NCBI GenBank assembly: GCA_001818695.1
Contig: MHJG01000023.1
Location: 1-43,665 of the forward strand
Direction: 5' to 3'
Length of the DNA stretch: 43,665 bases
Source of the DNA: Candidatus Harrisonbacteria bacterium RIFCSPHIGHO2_02_FULL_42_16
Lineage (GTDB): Bacteria > Patescibacteriota > Minisyncoccia > UBA6257 > 02-FULL-45-10c
The position numbers and the translations under genes are program-made. The notes beneath the pieces are model-generated. The model worked only from the letters and a program-made list of their open reading frames with translations. It was not told where the DNA came from and ran no database searches. This document shows, one piece after another, positions 9,705 to 18,844 of this stretch (positions within the stretch are counted from its first letter, which is position 1; the number at the start of each line of letters is the position of its first letter).

Positions 9705-11876
9705 ATGCCACAGGCGCTTTTATGGATTATAAGAGGAGGACTTTTTATAGTTCCTTTTATTCCGCTTTATATTTCTAAGGTACTTTTTTTCCCGTACATA
9801 ACTGGAAAGGCCTTTGTTTTTCGAATAATCGTAGAAATTGTTTTTGCGGCATGGCTTTTTTTAGCTTTTTATTATAAAGAATATCGGCCAAAGAAAACCC
9901 CGCTTTTAATTGCCTTGGCTGTTTTTATTGCCGTGGTTGCGCTGGCGACTATTTTCGGAGTTAACCCGGCAAAAAGTTTTTGGTCTAATTATGAGCGGAT
10001 GGAGGGTTTGGCGGCTTATTTACATTTCTTTGCTTATTTTTTGGTTCTCACTAATGTTTTTAAAAAATCTGATTGGAAAATATTTTTTAATCTTTTTGTT
10101 GCCACCGGCATCTATGAGAATGTTTATGTTTTACTTCAGCGATTGGGATATTTATTATCGCCGCAAGGCGGTGTGAGAACCGACGGCACTATCGGCAACC
10201 CGACTTATTTAGCGGCTTATTTGATATTTATTTTAGGATTTTGCTTATGGCTTTTGATTAATACCGATAATAAAGCGGCTAAATATTTTTACGGAATGGC
10301 CGGATTATTTACGGCGATGTCAATTTATTTTACGGCTAGCCGGGGACCGACCTTAGCTTTATTAATTGGTTCCATAGCGGCGACCCTGATTTACTTATAC
10401 CTAAAACCGCCCGTAACTATTTATGGTTGGTCGGTTAAAAAAATGGCGGCGGCGTTTTTGGTATTGCTAATTTTGATTCCTGGCGGCCTTTGGTTATTGC
10501 GCGATAATCCGTTGGTAAAAAGCAGCCCTTCGCTCAATCGGCTTACTTCCTTATCTTTTAAAGAAAGGACCATTATGTCCAGATTTACTATTTGGAGTAT
10601 GAGTTGGGAAGGATTCAAAGAGCGTCCGATATTGGGCTGGGGGCCAGGTAATTATGACCTTGTTTTTTCCAAGTATTTTAAGCCGGAGCTTTGGCGGCAG
10701 GAGCCGTGGTTTGACCGTTCCCATAATATTATTTTTGATTGGCTGATTAATGCCGGTTTTTTGGGACTTTTAAGTTATTTTGGAATTTGGGTGTCAACAA
10801 TTTATTTGCTGTGGCGGCATTTTAAAAATAGATATTGGTCTTTGGAAAATTCGCTTTTAATTTTTACTATCCTATTGGTTTATTTGGCGCAAAACTTTTT
10901 TGTTTTTGACCAGATCGCGACTTATATCTGTTTTTTTGCAGTTCTTGCTTATATTAATAGTTTTTCTGTTCAGGAAATTAAGGAAACTGCTGTTGCGCCG
11001 GTTAGCCGAGGGCAGAGTGATTGGCCGGTGATAGCCGTTGTTTTATTGGTGCCGCTAGTTTTAATTATGTATGTTATAAATATCAGGCCCCTTCAGGTTA
11101 ATTTAAATCTTTTGGGGGGGTTGGCAACGGCTAATAATGTTCCGCTGGCTTTTGAGAAATTTATTAAAGCGCTGTCTTACAATACTTTGGGGAAAGAAGA
11201 GGTTAGAGAACAATTGATAAGATTTTCTTTAAGCGCCGGAGCATCGCCGGAATTAAGCCCGGATTTCCGCGATAAAATTTTACGTCGGGCAATTGAAGAA
11301 GCCCAAAAAGGCGTTGTGGAAAACCCAATGGATCCGCGAGCCCATTTATTTTTAGGGACGATCTATCAAAAAGTCGGTTTATCTGACCAAGCGATTTCAG
11401 TTTTTAATAAAGCGATGGAATTATCTCCGCAAAAACAACAAATTTATTTTGAAATCGCCGACATTTATTTTCAGAGGGGTGATTTTCGAAGCGCTATAGA
11501 ACTTTTGAAAACAGCTTTAGAATTAGACCCTTCTTATGATCAGGCCAGGTTGAACTTGGCGGTGGCTTATATTTTAAACGGCAGGCAACCAGAAGCTGAT
11601 GAAGTGTTAATATCGGGCTTTGGTACTGTCGAGGTTCCTAGTCCGATTTTAGTAACGATTTATTCTCGGGTGAAAGATTATAATCGGCTGGTTGGCATCT
11701 GGAAAGTCATTGCTAAGAATACCCCGCAGGATTTGAATTATCGGAAAAGTTTAGCCGGCGCCCATCTTTTAGCTAATCAAAAACCGGAGGCGATAAAAGC
11801 ATTGGAACAAGTAATAAAAGATTTCCCAGAGTTTAAAGCGGAAGGCGAGAATCTTATTAAGGATATTAAAAATTAA
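9705..11876 (+). CDS. O-antigen ligase/polymerase family membrane protein with C-terminal TPR repeats
   Basis: Multiple TM helices, GTIGNPTYLAAYL, ERPILGWGPGNYDLVF, then TPR units (HLFLGTIYQKVGLSDQAISVFNKAMELSP). Confidence 0.88.
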   Translation: MPQALLWIIRGGLFIVPFIPLYISKVLFFPYITGKAFVFRIIVEIVFAAWLFLAFYYKEYRPKKTPLLIALAVFIAVVALATIFGVNPAKSFWSNYERMEGLAAYLHFFAYFLVLTNVFKKSDWKIFFNLFVATGIYENVYVLLQRLGYLLSPQGGVRTDGTIGNPTYLAAYLIFILGFCLWLLINTDNKAAKYFYGMAGLFTAMSIYFTASRGPTLALLIGSIAATLIYLYLKPPVTIYGWSVKKMAAAFLVLLILIPGGLWLLRDNPLVKSSPSLNRLTSLSFKERTIMSRFTIWSMSWEGFKERPILGWGPGNYDLVFSKYFKPELWRQEPWFDRSHNIIFDWLINAGFLGLLSYFGIWVSTIYLLWRHFKNRYWSLENSLLIFTILLVYLAQNFFVFDQIATYICFFAVLAYINSFSVQEIKETAVAPVSRGQSDWPVIAVVLLVPLVLIMYVINIRPLQVNLNLLGGLATANNVPLAFEKFIKALSYNTLGKEEVREQLIRFSLSAGASPELSPDFRDKILRRAIEEAQKGVVENPMDPRAHLFLGTIYQKVGLSDQAISVFNKAMELSPQKQQIYFEIADIYFQRGDFRSAIELLKTALELDPSYDQARLNLAVAYILNGRQPEADEVLISGFGTVEVPSPILVTIYSRVKDYNRLVGIWKVIAKNTPQDLNYRKSLAGAHLLANQKPEAIKALEQVIKDFPEFKAEGENLIKDIKN

Positions 11877-12032
11877 AAATAGCAGAGCGAAAAAAGTTAT
11901 CCACACCCCCCTAGTTTTCTTATTATCTAAATAATTTTATACTAATAACATTATTAAAAAATTAAAAATAAGGTCGCAAAATAAATTTAGGTTATTTCAT
12001 CTCGTTTTAAGATATCGGGATGAAAAAATATT

Positions 12033-12998
12033 ATGAATAAAAGTAATGTTTTAACCAAAACACAGCAGTACTTTGTTGTCATTTTGGCAGTTGTTCTTTC
12101 TTTATTGGTCGTATGGTCGGCGGTTTCTGGCGCCACCACAATTAGTTCAAATATTAGCACGGGTGGTACTTTGACCGTTACCGGCGTAAGCACGCTTACT
12201 GGCCTCGCTACTATGAATGGCGGTATCTCTGCAGCTTCTTCAACGATTCATGGAAAGCTATCTCTTACTGGCGGATTAAACGCTTCTTCTACTGCTACTT
12301 CTACCTATTCTAATGGAATTCGGCTTTATGGCGGTTGTTTCACATTAGTAGATGGAACTTGTTTGGGAGCAACCAGTACTACTTCTAGTGTTAATACCTT
12401 CACTGGTGAACAAAATTTTACAGTAGGTTTTGTATCATCTGGCGCTTCTTCTACGGTAGCCAGTACTTTGGCAGTCGGCGGTCAGCTTCAGGCCTCGACT
12501 ACTTTGATAGTGAATAGCTTGTCGACTTTTACCGGCGGATTTATTTCTTCTGCTTCTTCAACTGTGGCTGGCGCTTTTAAAGTTTCTAGCGTTCTGAATG
12601 CATCTTCTACTTTGACAGTTGCTGGAATTTCTTACTTTGATTCGCTTGCTAACTTAACCGGCGGCTTTATCTCCGGCGCTTCTTCCACTGCAATTAGCTA
12701 CTTAAATGTTACCGGTCAATTAAACGCCTCCACCACTTTATCGGTAACCGGAACAGCTCAATTCTTTAATAGTCTTACTACTGCTACCAGCACTGCCACT
12801 ACTACTCTTGCTTTGCAAGCAGATTCTAATGGTGTTGCTAACCAGAATGAAGGCGCCTGCCTTCAGCTTAGAGGTACTAATGGCAATGTTTATAGGATGT
12901 ATATTGGTACTGCTGATAACGAGATTTTGAATGCGACTACTTCTGCTCGCGGATCCGGATCATTCTTTGCAATTTGGGAGCCAGGGACTTGCCAATAG
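12033..12998 (+). CDS. secreted repeat-containing surface protein
   Basis: N-terminal TM/signal helix; recurring modules GGFISxASSTVAG...LNASSTLTVTG. Confidence 0.75.
   Translation: MNKSNVLTKTQQYFVVILAVVLSLLVVWSAVSGATTISSNISTGGTLTVTGVSTLTGLATMNGGISAASSTIHGKLSLTGGLNASSTATSTYSNGIRLYGGCFTLVDGTCLGATSTTSSVNTFTGEQNFTVGFVSSGASSTVASTLAVGGQLQASTTLIVNSLSTFTGGFISSASSTVAGAFKVSSVLNASSTLTVAGISYFDSLANLTGGFISGASSTAISYLNVTGQLNASTTLSVTGTAQFFNSLTTATSTATTTLALQADSNGVANQNEGACLQLRGTNGNVYRMYIGTADNEILNATTSARGSGSFFAIWEPGTCQ
12424..12780 (+). repeat. degenerate in-frame repeats of about 36-42 codons (GF(V/I)S.(S/G)ASST ... LNASSTL.V.G)
   Basis: Three visible successive units GFVSSGASSTVAS.., GGFISSASSTVAG.., GGFISGASSTAIS.., each followed by L(Q/N)A(S)(S/T)TL. 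Confidence 0.7.
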
Positions 12999-13041
12999 TA
13001 AATTAAGTAAGATTGTAAATTTAAATTTCGTTTAATAACTT

Positions 13042-14076
13042 ATGAAAAAATTCGTATCAATTTTGGTCGGATTGATGGTTTTGCCTTTGCTTGTTTTTGG
13101 CGCGGCATACGACGCCACTCTTAGCAATACCGACGCTAAAATTACTATCGGTAGCAATACCTTTACCATAACTGGCAGAGATTCTTTAATGGACAGCATA
13201 ACGGTTAGTGATACTGATATTTCTATTACTACTACTGCCGGTATTTTCTTCCAACTGACCTCTGCGGATAAGCTGAATTTTACGGTTTCGCCATCCGAAT
13301 ATAAAACCCGTTTTGAATGTCAGTCTACTCAGTCAATTATGACCGTTGAGGCCCATCAGAGCATAAGCGCTACTATAACTGTTACTCCTGGATCTGCTTG
13401 TACTAGTGATAGCGGAGGCGGAGGTGGCGGTGGCGGTGGAAGTAGCGGCGGAGGCGGTTCTAGTTATAGTTACGCCGCGACAACTCCAGCACCGGCTCCG
13501 GCACCAAGCGCATCTGTGGCTTCTTCTGTAGCTCAGCCATCGGCAGTGGCGCAGGCGGTTTCACCGGTCTTTAATAAAGATATTGTTCGTGGCACTCGAA
13601 ACGATGACGTTAAAAGGGTTCAGCAACTTCTGGCCCAGGATAAGGATATTTATCCGGAGGGACTTGCCACTGGATTTTACGGTTTGCTTACGGAAAAAGC
13701 AGTCAGGAATTTCCAGTTAAAATATGGAGTCATTAAAACCGCTACTGATTCCGGCAATGGCCGTTTAGGTCCAAAAACTAGGGCAAAGTTAGCAGAGGTG
13801 TATGGCAAGGGAACTCCGGTTTCAGCGCCAGTCGCGCCTGCTCCAGTCCCAGTCCCAGCGCCTGTATCGGCTCCGGCCACAGATAATTCTGCTATTCAAT
13901 CACAGATTCAAAATCTTTTGAAGCAAATAGAAGCATTGCAGGCCCAGCTGAAAGCGCAGCCAGCATCAACTCCGGTCCCAGCGGTAGCTCCGGCGCCTGC
14001 CCCGGCTTCAACTCCGTTATACTATGATCCTTTTGCTCCAAGACCAGGCAATCAGCAAATTCTTATTGGAACTTAA
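13042..14076 (+). CDS. secreted protein with peptidoglycan-binding domain (PG_binding_1) between Gly-rich and Pro/Ala-rich linkers
   Basis: Signal peptide MKKFVSILVGLMVLPLLVFGA; GGGGGGGGGSSGGGG; DDVKRVQQLLAQDKDIYPEGLATGFYGLLTEKAVRNFQLKYGV...GRLGPKTRAKL. Confidence 0.85.
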   Translation: MKKFVSILVGLMVLPLLVFGAAYDATLSNTDAKITIGSNTFTITGRDSLMDSITVSDTDISITTTAGIFFQLTSADKLNFTVSPSEYKTRFECQSTQSIMTVEAHQSISATITVTPGSACTSDSGGGGGGGGGSSGGGGSSYSYAATTPAPAPAPSASVASSVAQPSAVAQAVSPVFNKDIVRGTRNDDVKRVQQLLAQDKDIYPEGLATGFYGLLTEKAVRNFQLKYGVIKTATDSGNGRLGPKTRAKLAEVYGKGTPVSAPVAPAPVPVPAPVSAPATDNSAIQSQIQNLLKQIEALQAQLKAQPASTPVPAVAPAPAPASTPLYYDPFAPRPGNQQILIGT

Positions 14077-14096
14077 ATCCTATAAAATTTCTTGAG

Positions 14097-14135
14097 ATAA
14101 TAATTCCCCGTACCTATCGGGGGATTATTATTTTT
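14097..14135. terminator. bidirectional terminator between convergent genes
   Basis: ATAATAATTCCCC...GGGGATTATTAT stem (one bulge) followed by a T tract. Confidence 0.75.
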
Positions 14136-15385
14136 TCTAATTTCCACCATATGAAAGAGTTGGCAATTAGTTGCGTGAATACCGTGGCAATCGCGCAGCC
14201 GGCTATTCCGTAATTGGGTATTAAAACAAGGTCTAAAATAATATTGCCAAACGCGCCGAGAGCGGAAAAAACAATGAAATTTTTTTGCTGGTCGGCGGCT
14301 AAACTGGCATTAGTAATTATTGCCGAAGGGAAAATTATTAAAACGGTAGTGATTAGGATTTGAAACGGCAATACGGCATTTTGGTATTCTTTTCCAAAAA
14401 GCAAGTTGATAATTATATCTCCGAATAGTATTCCGATGATTGCGATTGGCAAGGCGGCGGCAACAGAAATTTTCAAAGCGTTTTTTAAAAAGATTTTAAA
14501 CCCTTCTTTATTTTCTTTTGCCATTCGGCTTAAATTTGGAAATAAGCTTACCGCGAATAAGGCGGGAAGCACGTATAGAAGCTGTACCGGTCGTTGGGCT
14601 GCGGAATAAAATCCTACTTCCGCCGCGTTTTGGAACCAGCCGATAATAATCATATCGGTATTTATCATAATGGCGCCGAGAGAACTGGCCAAAGCAAACG
14701 GCCAGGCGGTTTTAAGCAACGGCCATAACAGCGTTTTGTCAAAATAATTGAAAATATCTTTAAAGTAATTTTTAAGCTGCAGGGCAATCAGTAAAAAGCC
14801 AAGCGTCACAGCAACGGCGTAGCTTACAGTCAGCGCTTTTGAAGTTTGGTATAAAAAAAGCGCGGCAAATCCTAAAATGGAAATAAAAAAATTAGTGGCG
14901 ATTTCATTCAACCCCTCAATCTGCATTTTTTCTTGGGAGCGGCTGATGGTAAAGCCGAAATTCCGTAAACTGTCAAAAAGAAGGACGAATGCGATAATCG
15001 GTATAAGAGGTTTTGCTTCCGGAATTTTAGTGAGATAGGGAGCGGCAAAAATCAGCAGCGTCATTCCCGCTACCAGTAAAACTAATTTTATCGCTAATGC
15101 TGTAGAAAAATATTTTTTGCCAAGATTGGGGTTGCGGGACGCTTCTTTGGTGACAATGGCGCTGACGCCGATATCGGAAAAAATCAGCATAAAAGCCGCC
15201 AAGCCCATTGCGTAAGAAAATGCTCCCCAGCTGGCTGGTCCGAGAATGCGCGCCGCATATATTACAACCGTAACGCGGATAAGCCGTCCGAAAATTTGCC
15301 CCGAGAAAAGCCAGAAAGTGTTTTTTGCCACGGTTTGGCCGGGATTTTTATTTTCCAGAATCAGCCCTTTGATCTTATTAAGCAT
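14114..15385 (-). CDS. oligosaccharide flippase (Wzx/MATE-like)
   Basis: NTFWLFSGQIFGRLIRVTVVIYAARILGPASWGAFSYAMGL, about 12 TM segments. Confidence 0.9.
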   Translation of the reverse strand: MLNKIKGLILENKNPGQTVAKNTFWLFSGQIFGRLIRVTVVIYAARILGPASWGAFSYAMGLAAFMLIFSDIGVSAIVTKEASRNPNLGKKYFSTALAIKLVLLVAGMTLLIFAAPYLTKIPEAKPLIPIIAFVLLFDSLRNFGFTISRSQEKMQIEGLNEIATNFFISILGFAALFLYQTSKALTVSYAVAVTLGFLLIALQLKNYFKDIFNYFDKTLLWPLLKTAWPFALASSLGAIMINTDMIIIGWFQNAAEVGFYSAAQRPVQLLYVLPALFAVSLFPNLSRMAKENKEGFKIFLKNALKISVAAALPIAIIGILFGDIIINLLFGKEYQNAVLPFQILITTVLIIFPSAIITNASLAADQQKNFIVFSALGAFGNIILDLVLIPNYGIAGCAIATVFTQLIANSFIWWKLEKIIIPR

Positions 15386-15386
15386 T

Positions 15387-16730
15387 TTAAGCGTGGTTAG
15401 TTATGAGGAATTTTATCGTTCTTAGTATGATAAGAAAATCCAGCAGAGGAGAATTATTTTTTATGTAATAAATGTCGTACTGCAGTTTTTGGTAAGAATC
15501 AATTACCGAAGCCGCGTAGCGGTAATTGATTTGCGCCCAGCCGGTAATGCCCGGCTTAGTCAAATGACGGAGGTCGTAATAGGGAAGTTCTTTACGCAAT
15601 TTTTCCACGAATTCCGGCTGTTCCGGCCGGGGACCGACAAAAGAAAGTTCGCCGCGCAGGATATTATAAAGCTGGGGTAATTCGTCAAGATGCGCCCAGC
15701 GGAGAAATTTTCCTATTTTTGTCACCCGTTCGTCCTTGTGGTAATTTGCCCATTGCGGACCGTCTTTTTCCGCGTCTTCGCGCATTGTTCGGAATTTCCA
15801 AATAATAAATTCCTTGCCGTCTTTGCCGATTCTTTTTTGGCTGAAAAAAGCGGAGCCGGGCGAAGTTAATTTTATTAAAATTGCGATTATCAGGGCCAGC
15901 GGTAAAATTATGATTGATAGAACAAAAGCAAAAATAAATTCCAATGGCGCGCTTATCAGCTCGTAAATCCGGTGTTTTTTTGCCAGATTTTCCAGAAACC
16001 AGACCTCTTCTAGTTCCGCTAATGGCACTTTTTGGAAGAGAATTTCATATAAAGTGGACAAATCAACTACCTCAATTCCCAGCAATAAGGTTCTATATAT
16101 CAGTTTTGCGGATTTGCCGTCTTTTTTAAGGTGCGCTGGAATAACCAGAGTATTAATGCGGTTGGCAACAATGATTTGGGACAGATGTTCAAACTCCTTG
16201 TCTTCCAATCCCTCTTTCATCCAATAATTCACCTGGTAGCCGAGCTGGGGATTTTTTATAAGGCAATCGTAAATTTCTGTTGCGGTTTTATTGGAGCCGA
16301 TTAACAGCAGGCGGCTTACCGGGTCGGTTTTAGCTAGCGTCCAATTATAAAAATGACGCCAGAGATAATCAGCCGAGCCGAAAATTAACAGGAAAATAGC
16401 GAGATTGGCTCTTGGCGATATGGAAAAATAAGTCAATACTCCATAAAAGAAAATCGCCGCGATGGCCGTGTTGATTAAATTAGTCGCCCAGAATTTCTTT
16501 TTAAATTCCAGATTGTTTTTAAGCGCTGGCAAGGCATAAAGACCGGCAATGTAATACACGGCAATCCAAATTATAAAAACCAGCGTGAACGGTTCAAGGT
16601 GCTGATTAAATAATTTTGAATAGAAAAAATTTCCGTAGCGGACCCAGAGAGTCAGGGCGAGGGCTATATATAAAATGGCGATATCGCCGATTATTAAAGC
16701 GATTTGTTTTAACCTGGACAGAGTATTCAT
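15387..16730 (-). CDS. exopolysaccharide polyprenyl glycosylphosphotransferase
   Basis: N-terminal TM region; KLTSPGSAFFSQKRIGKDGKEFIIWKFRTM; FLRWAHLDELPQLYNILRGELSFVGPRPE. Confidence 0.93.
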   Translation of the reverse strand: MNTLSRLKQIALIIGDIAILYIALALTLWVRYGNFFYSKLFNQHLEPFTLVFIIWIAVYYIAGLYALPALKNNLEFKKKFWATNLINTAIAAIFFYGVLTYFSISPRANLAIFLLIFGSADYLWRHFYNWTLAKTDPVSRLLLIGSNKTATEIYDCLIKNPQLGYQVNYWMKEGLEDKEFEHLSQIIVANRINTLVIPAHLKKDGKSAKLIYRTLLLGIEVVDLSTLYEILFQKVPLAELEEVWFLENLAKKHRIYELISAPLEFIFAFVLSIIILPLALIIAILIKLTSPGSAFFSQKRIGKDGKEFIIWKFRTMREDAEKDGPQWANYHKDERVTKIGKFLRWAHLDELPQLYNILRGELSFVGPRPEQPEFVEKLRKELPYYDLRHLTKPGITGWAQINYRYAASVIDSYQKLQYDIYYIKNNSPLLDFLIILRTIKFLITNHA

Positions 16731-16821
16731 TTGCCGTGCAATTATATAATTATAACATTAGGCAAAATCATTATGTTATAATGATGGTAAGATTAAAAGT
16801 CATATAAGTTTTTTAAACAAT

Positions 16822-17058
16822 ATGCCGGAAGTAATAATTTATAGCACGCCGACTTGCGTTTATTGCAAGATGGCAAAAGAATTTTTCAAAAAAAATAATG
16901 TCCGGTATGCCGAGCATAATGTGGCAGAGGATGATGCGGCGCGTGAAGAAATGGTTAATAAATCTCATCAGCTTGGCGTGCCGGTGATTGATATAAATGG
17001 AGAGATTCATGTCGGCTTTAACCGCTCGGAATTAGAAAAAGCGTTAGGATTGAGATAA
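16822..17058 (+). CDS. glutaredoxin/NrdH-like redoxin
   Basis: VIIYSTPTCVYCKMAKEFF CxxC; GVPVIDINGEIHVGF. Confidence 0.9.
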   Translation: MPEVIIYSTPTCVYCKMAKEFFKKNNVRYAEHNVAEDDAAREEMVNKSHQLGVPVIDINGEIHVGFNRSELEKALGLR

Positions 17059-17061
17059 TAA

Positions 17062-17979
17062 ATGTACGATTTAGTAATTATAGGGGGCGGACCGGCTGGC
17101 GTGGCCGCCGGCGTTTATGCCGCCCGCAAAAAAATAAAAACTTTATTGATTGCCAAAGAATTTGGCGGGCAATCTTTGATTTCGGCGGATATTCAAAATT
17201 GGATTGGCGTGAAAAAATTAACCGGTTTGGAATTGGCGCAAAATTTGGAAGAGCACTTGCGGGCACAGGGGGGGATTGAAATTTTAGATTCAGATTTGGT
17301 TGCTCGCGTGGAGAAAATAAGCGGCGGATTTTTGGTTATAACCGAAAATAAAAAAACTTTTGAAACTAAAACTGTTCTAATTGCTTCCGGTAGTCATCAT
17401 AAAAAACTGGGCGTGCCCGGCGAAGAAAAACTAAACGGCAAGGGCGTGGTTTATTGTTCTACCTGCGATGCTCCGCTTTTTGGCGGAAAAACTGTAGCGG
17501 TGGTTGGCGCGGGGAATGCCGGTTTGGAAGCCGTTCGCGACCTTTTTCCTTACGCAAATAAAATTTATCTTTTAGTCCGAAGCGACAAGATAAAAGGCGA
17601 CCCTATTACTTTTGAATCAGTGAAAGCCAATTCCAAAGTCGTTATTTTATATCAAGCGGAAATAAAAGAAATTTTGGGAGATAATTTTGTTACCGGAGTT
17701 AAATATCTGGATAAAAGCGATAATCGGGAAAAAGAGCTGAAATTGGACGGCGTGTTCGTGGAAATCGGTTCTTCTCCAAACTCTGATTTAGTGAAGGACT
17801 TAGTAAATCTTGATGAGCGCGGCCAAATTATTGTTGCTCATAAAACTCAAATGTCTTCTCTTCCCGGAATTTGGGCCGCTGGCGACGTCAGCGATGTTCT
17901 TTACAAGCAAAATAACATCTCCGCCGGCGACGCCGTAAAAGCTACCCTCAATATTTATGATTATTTGAATAAAAAATAA
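17062..17979 (+). CDS. trxB: thioredoxin-disulfide reductase
   Basis: IIGGGPAGVAAGVYAARK; VYCSTCDAPLF redox motif; VVGAGNAGLEA; GIWAAGDVSD. Confidence 0.92.
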   Translation: MYDLVIIGGGPAGVAAGVYAARKKIKTLLIAKEFGGQSLISADIQNWIGVKKLTGLELAQNLEEHLRAQGGIEILDSDLVARVEKISGGFLVITENKKTFETKTVLIASGSHHKKLGVPGEEKLNGKGVVYCSTCDAPLFGGKTVAVVGAGNAGLEAVRDLFPYANKIYLLVRSDKIKGDPITFESVKANSKVVILYQAEIKEILGDNFVTGVKYLDKSDNREKELKLDGVFVEIGSSPNSDLVKDLVNLDERGQIIVAHKTQMSSLPGIWAAGDVSDVLYKQNNISAGDAVKATLNIYDYLNKK

Positions 17980-18039
17980 AATGAGCTGTTAAGCTAAGTA
18001 TGGACGGATAATTACGAGTGATTTTTTAATTTTTACTAC

Positions 18040-18073
18040 CCCAGTTTTATTTGCTATAGCAAATAAAACTGGG
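18040..18073. repeat. 34-bp perfect palindrome, upstream copy
   Basis: CCCAGTTTTATTTGCTA|TAGCAAATAAAACTGGG; 17-bp arms with no mismatch and no loop. Confidence 0.95.
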
Positions 18074-18095
18074 ATATAGTTATAGTATAGAACAT

Positions 18096-18647
18096 ATGCA
18101 AAATAGATTTGGGTCAGTGCAAAAGAAACTTTTAATTTTATTATATGGACATTTGTCATTGGGTCTTTGCTATACACCCGGACAGCGATCAAAGGTCTTA
18201 CGAGAGATGAGTAAGGAATGGAAACAGGTTAATGAAGAAGCACTACGCCAAGCAATTCAACGCCTTTATAAAAATAGGATGATTGATGTTAAAGAATTGG
18301 CCGATGGTAAAGTTAAAATCATTTTGGAAGATGGCGGGAAAAGAAAAGCTTTAGAATATAAATTAGAAGAAATGGAAATTAAAAAATCGGCCAAATGGGA
18401 CGGGAAGTGGCGGATGGTTTTGTTTGATATTCCCGATAGTGATAAAAAAATTCGGGAAGTATTACGTTTTCACTTAAAACGTTTAGGATTTTATAATTAT
18501 CAAAAAAGTGTTTTTATTTACCCCCATAATTGCAAAGATGAAATTGATTTTTTGATAGAGTTTTATCAAATTCGTCGTTATGTCCGTCAGTTAGTAGTTT
18601 CCGAAATAGACAACGATTTTCATTTAAGAAAAATATTTAAATTATAA
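18096..18647 (+). CDS. PaaX-like transcriptional regulator (winged helix + Cas2-like C-terminal domain)
   Basis: N-terminal HTH (NEEALRQAIQRLYKNRMIDVKEL); C-terminal WRMVLFDIPDSDKKIREVLRFHLKRLGFYNYQKSVFIYP resembles PaaX/Cas2-like fold. Confidence 0.8.
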   Translation: MQNRFGSVQKKLLILLYGHLSLGLCYTPGQRSKVLREMSKEWKQVNEEALRQAIQRLYKNRMIDVKELADGKVKIILEDGGKRKALEYKLEEMEIKKSAKWDGKWRMVLFDIPDSDKKIREVLRFHLKRLGFYNYQKSVFIYPHNCKDEIDFLIEFYQIRRYVRQLVVSEIDNDFHLRKIFKL

Positions 18648-18708
18648 TCTGCATTCTATATTTATAAGTTGTTAACTTTGGTAGATTTAATAAATTAGCG
18701 ATAATTTT

Positions 18709-18748
18709 TACCCCAGTTATATTTGCTATAGCAAATATAACTGGGGTA
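18709..18748. repeat. 40-bp perfect palindrome, downstream copy of the same element
   Basis: TACCCCAGTTATATTTGCTA|TAGCAAATATAACTGGGGTA; 20-bp arms. Confidence 0.95.
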
Positions 18749-18760
18749 TTGATCCTTACA

Positions 18761-18786
18761 TAGGTATCTATGTTAGGTATCTACGT
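18761..18786. repeat. 13-bp tandem direct repeat
   Basis: TAGGTATCTATGT TAGGTATCTACGT (one mismatch). Confidence 0.85.
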
Positions 18787-18844
18787 TGAGGGGTGCATAC
18801 AGGGGATTGACGGATTTTTGGGGATAGATTAGAATTATTGGCAT

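Noticed and set aside
9910-10176. Alternative-frame ORF inside the O-antigen ligase gene
   Set aside because: Overlaps a well-supported membrane protein; hydrophobic composition is a frame artefact
16741-16821. tRNA or small RNA gene in the divergent intergenic region
   Set aside because: AT-rich promoter-like sequence only; no cloverleaf or conserved arms seen
18096-18647. Cas2 / CRISPR adaptation gene
   Set aside because: The C-terminal half resembles the Cas2-like fold, but the N-terminal winged helix and the absence of cas1 or any spaced repeat array fit a PaaX-type regulator
18040-18748. The two palindromes as rho-independent terminators
   Set aside because: Neither is followed by a T tract on either strand, and symmetry extends through the centre without a loop
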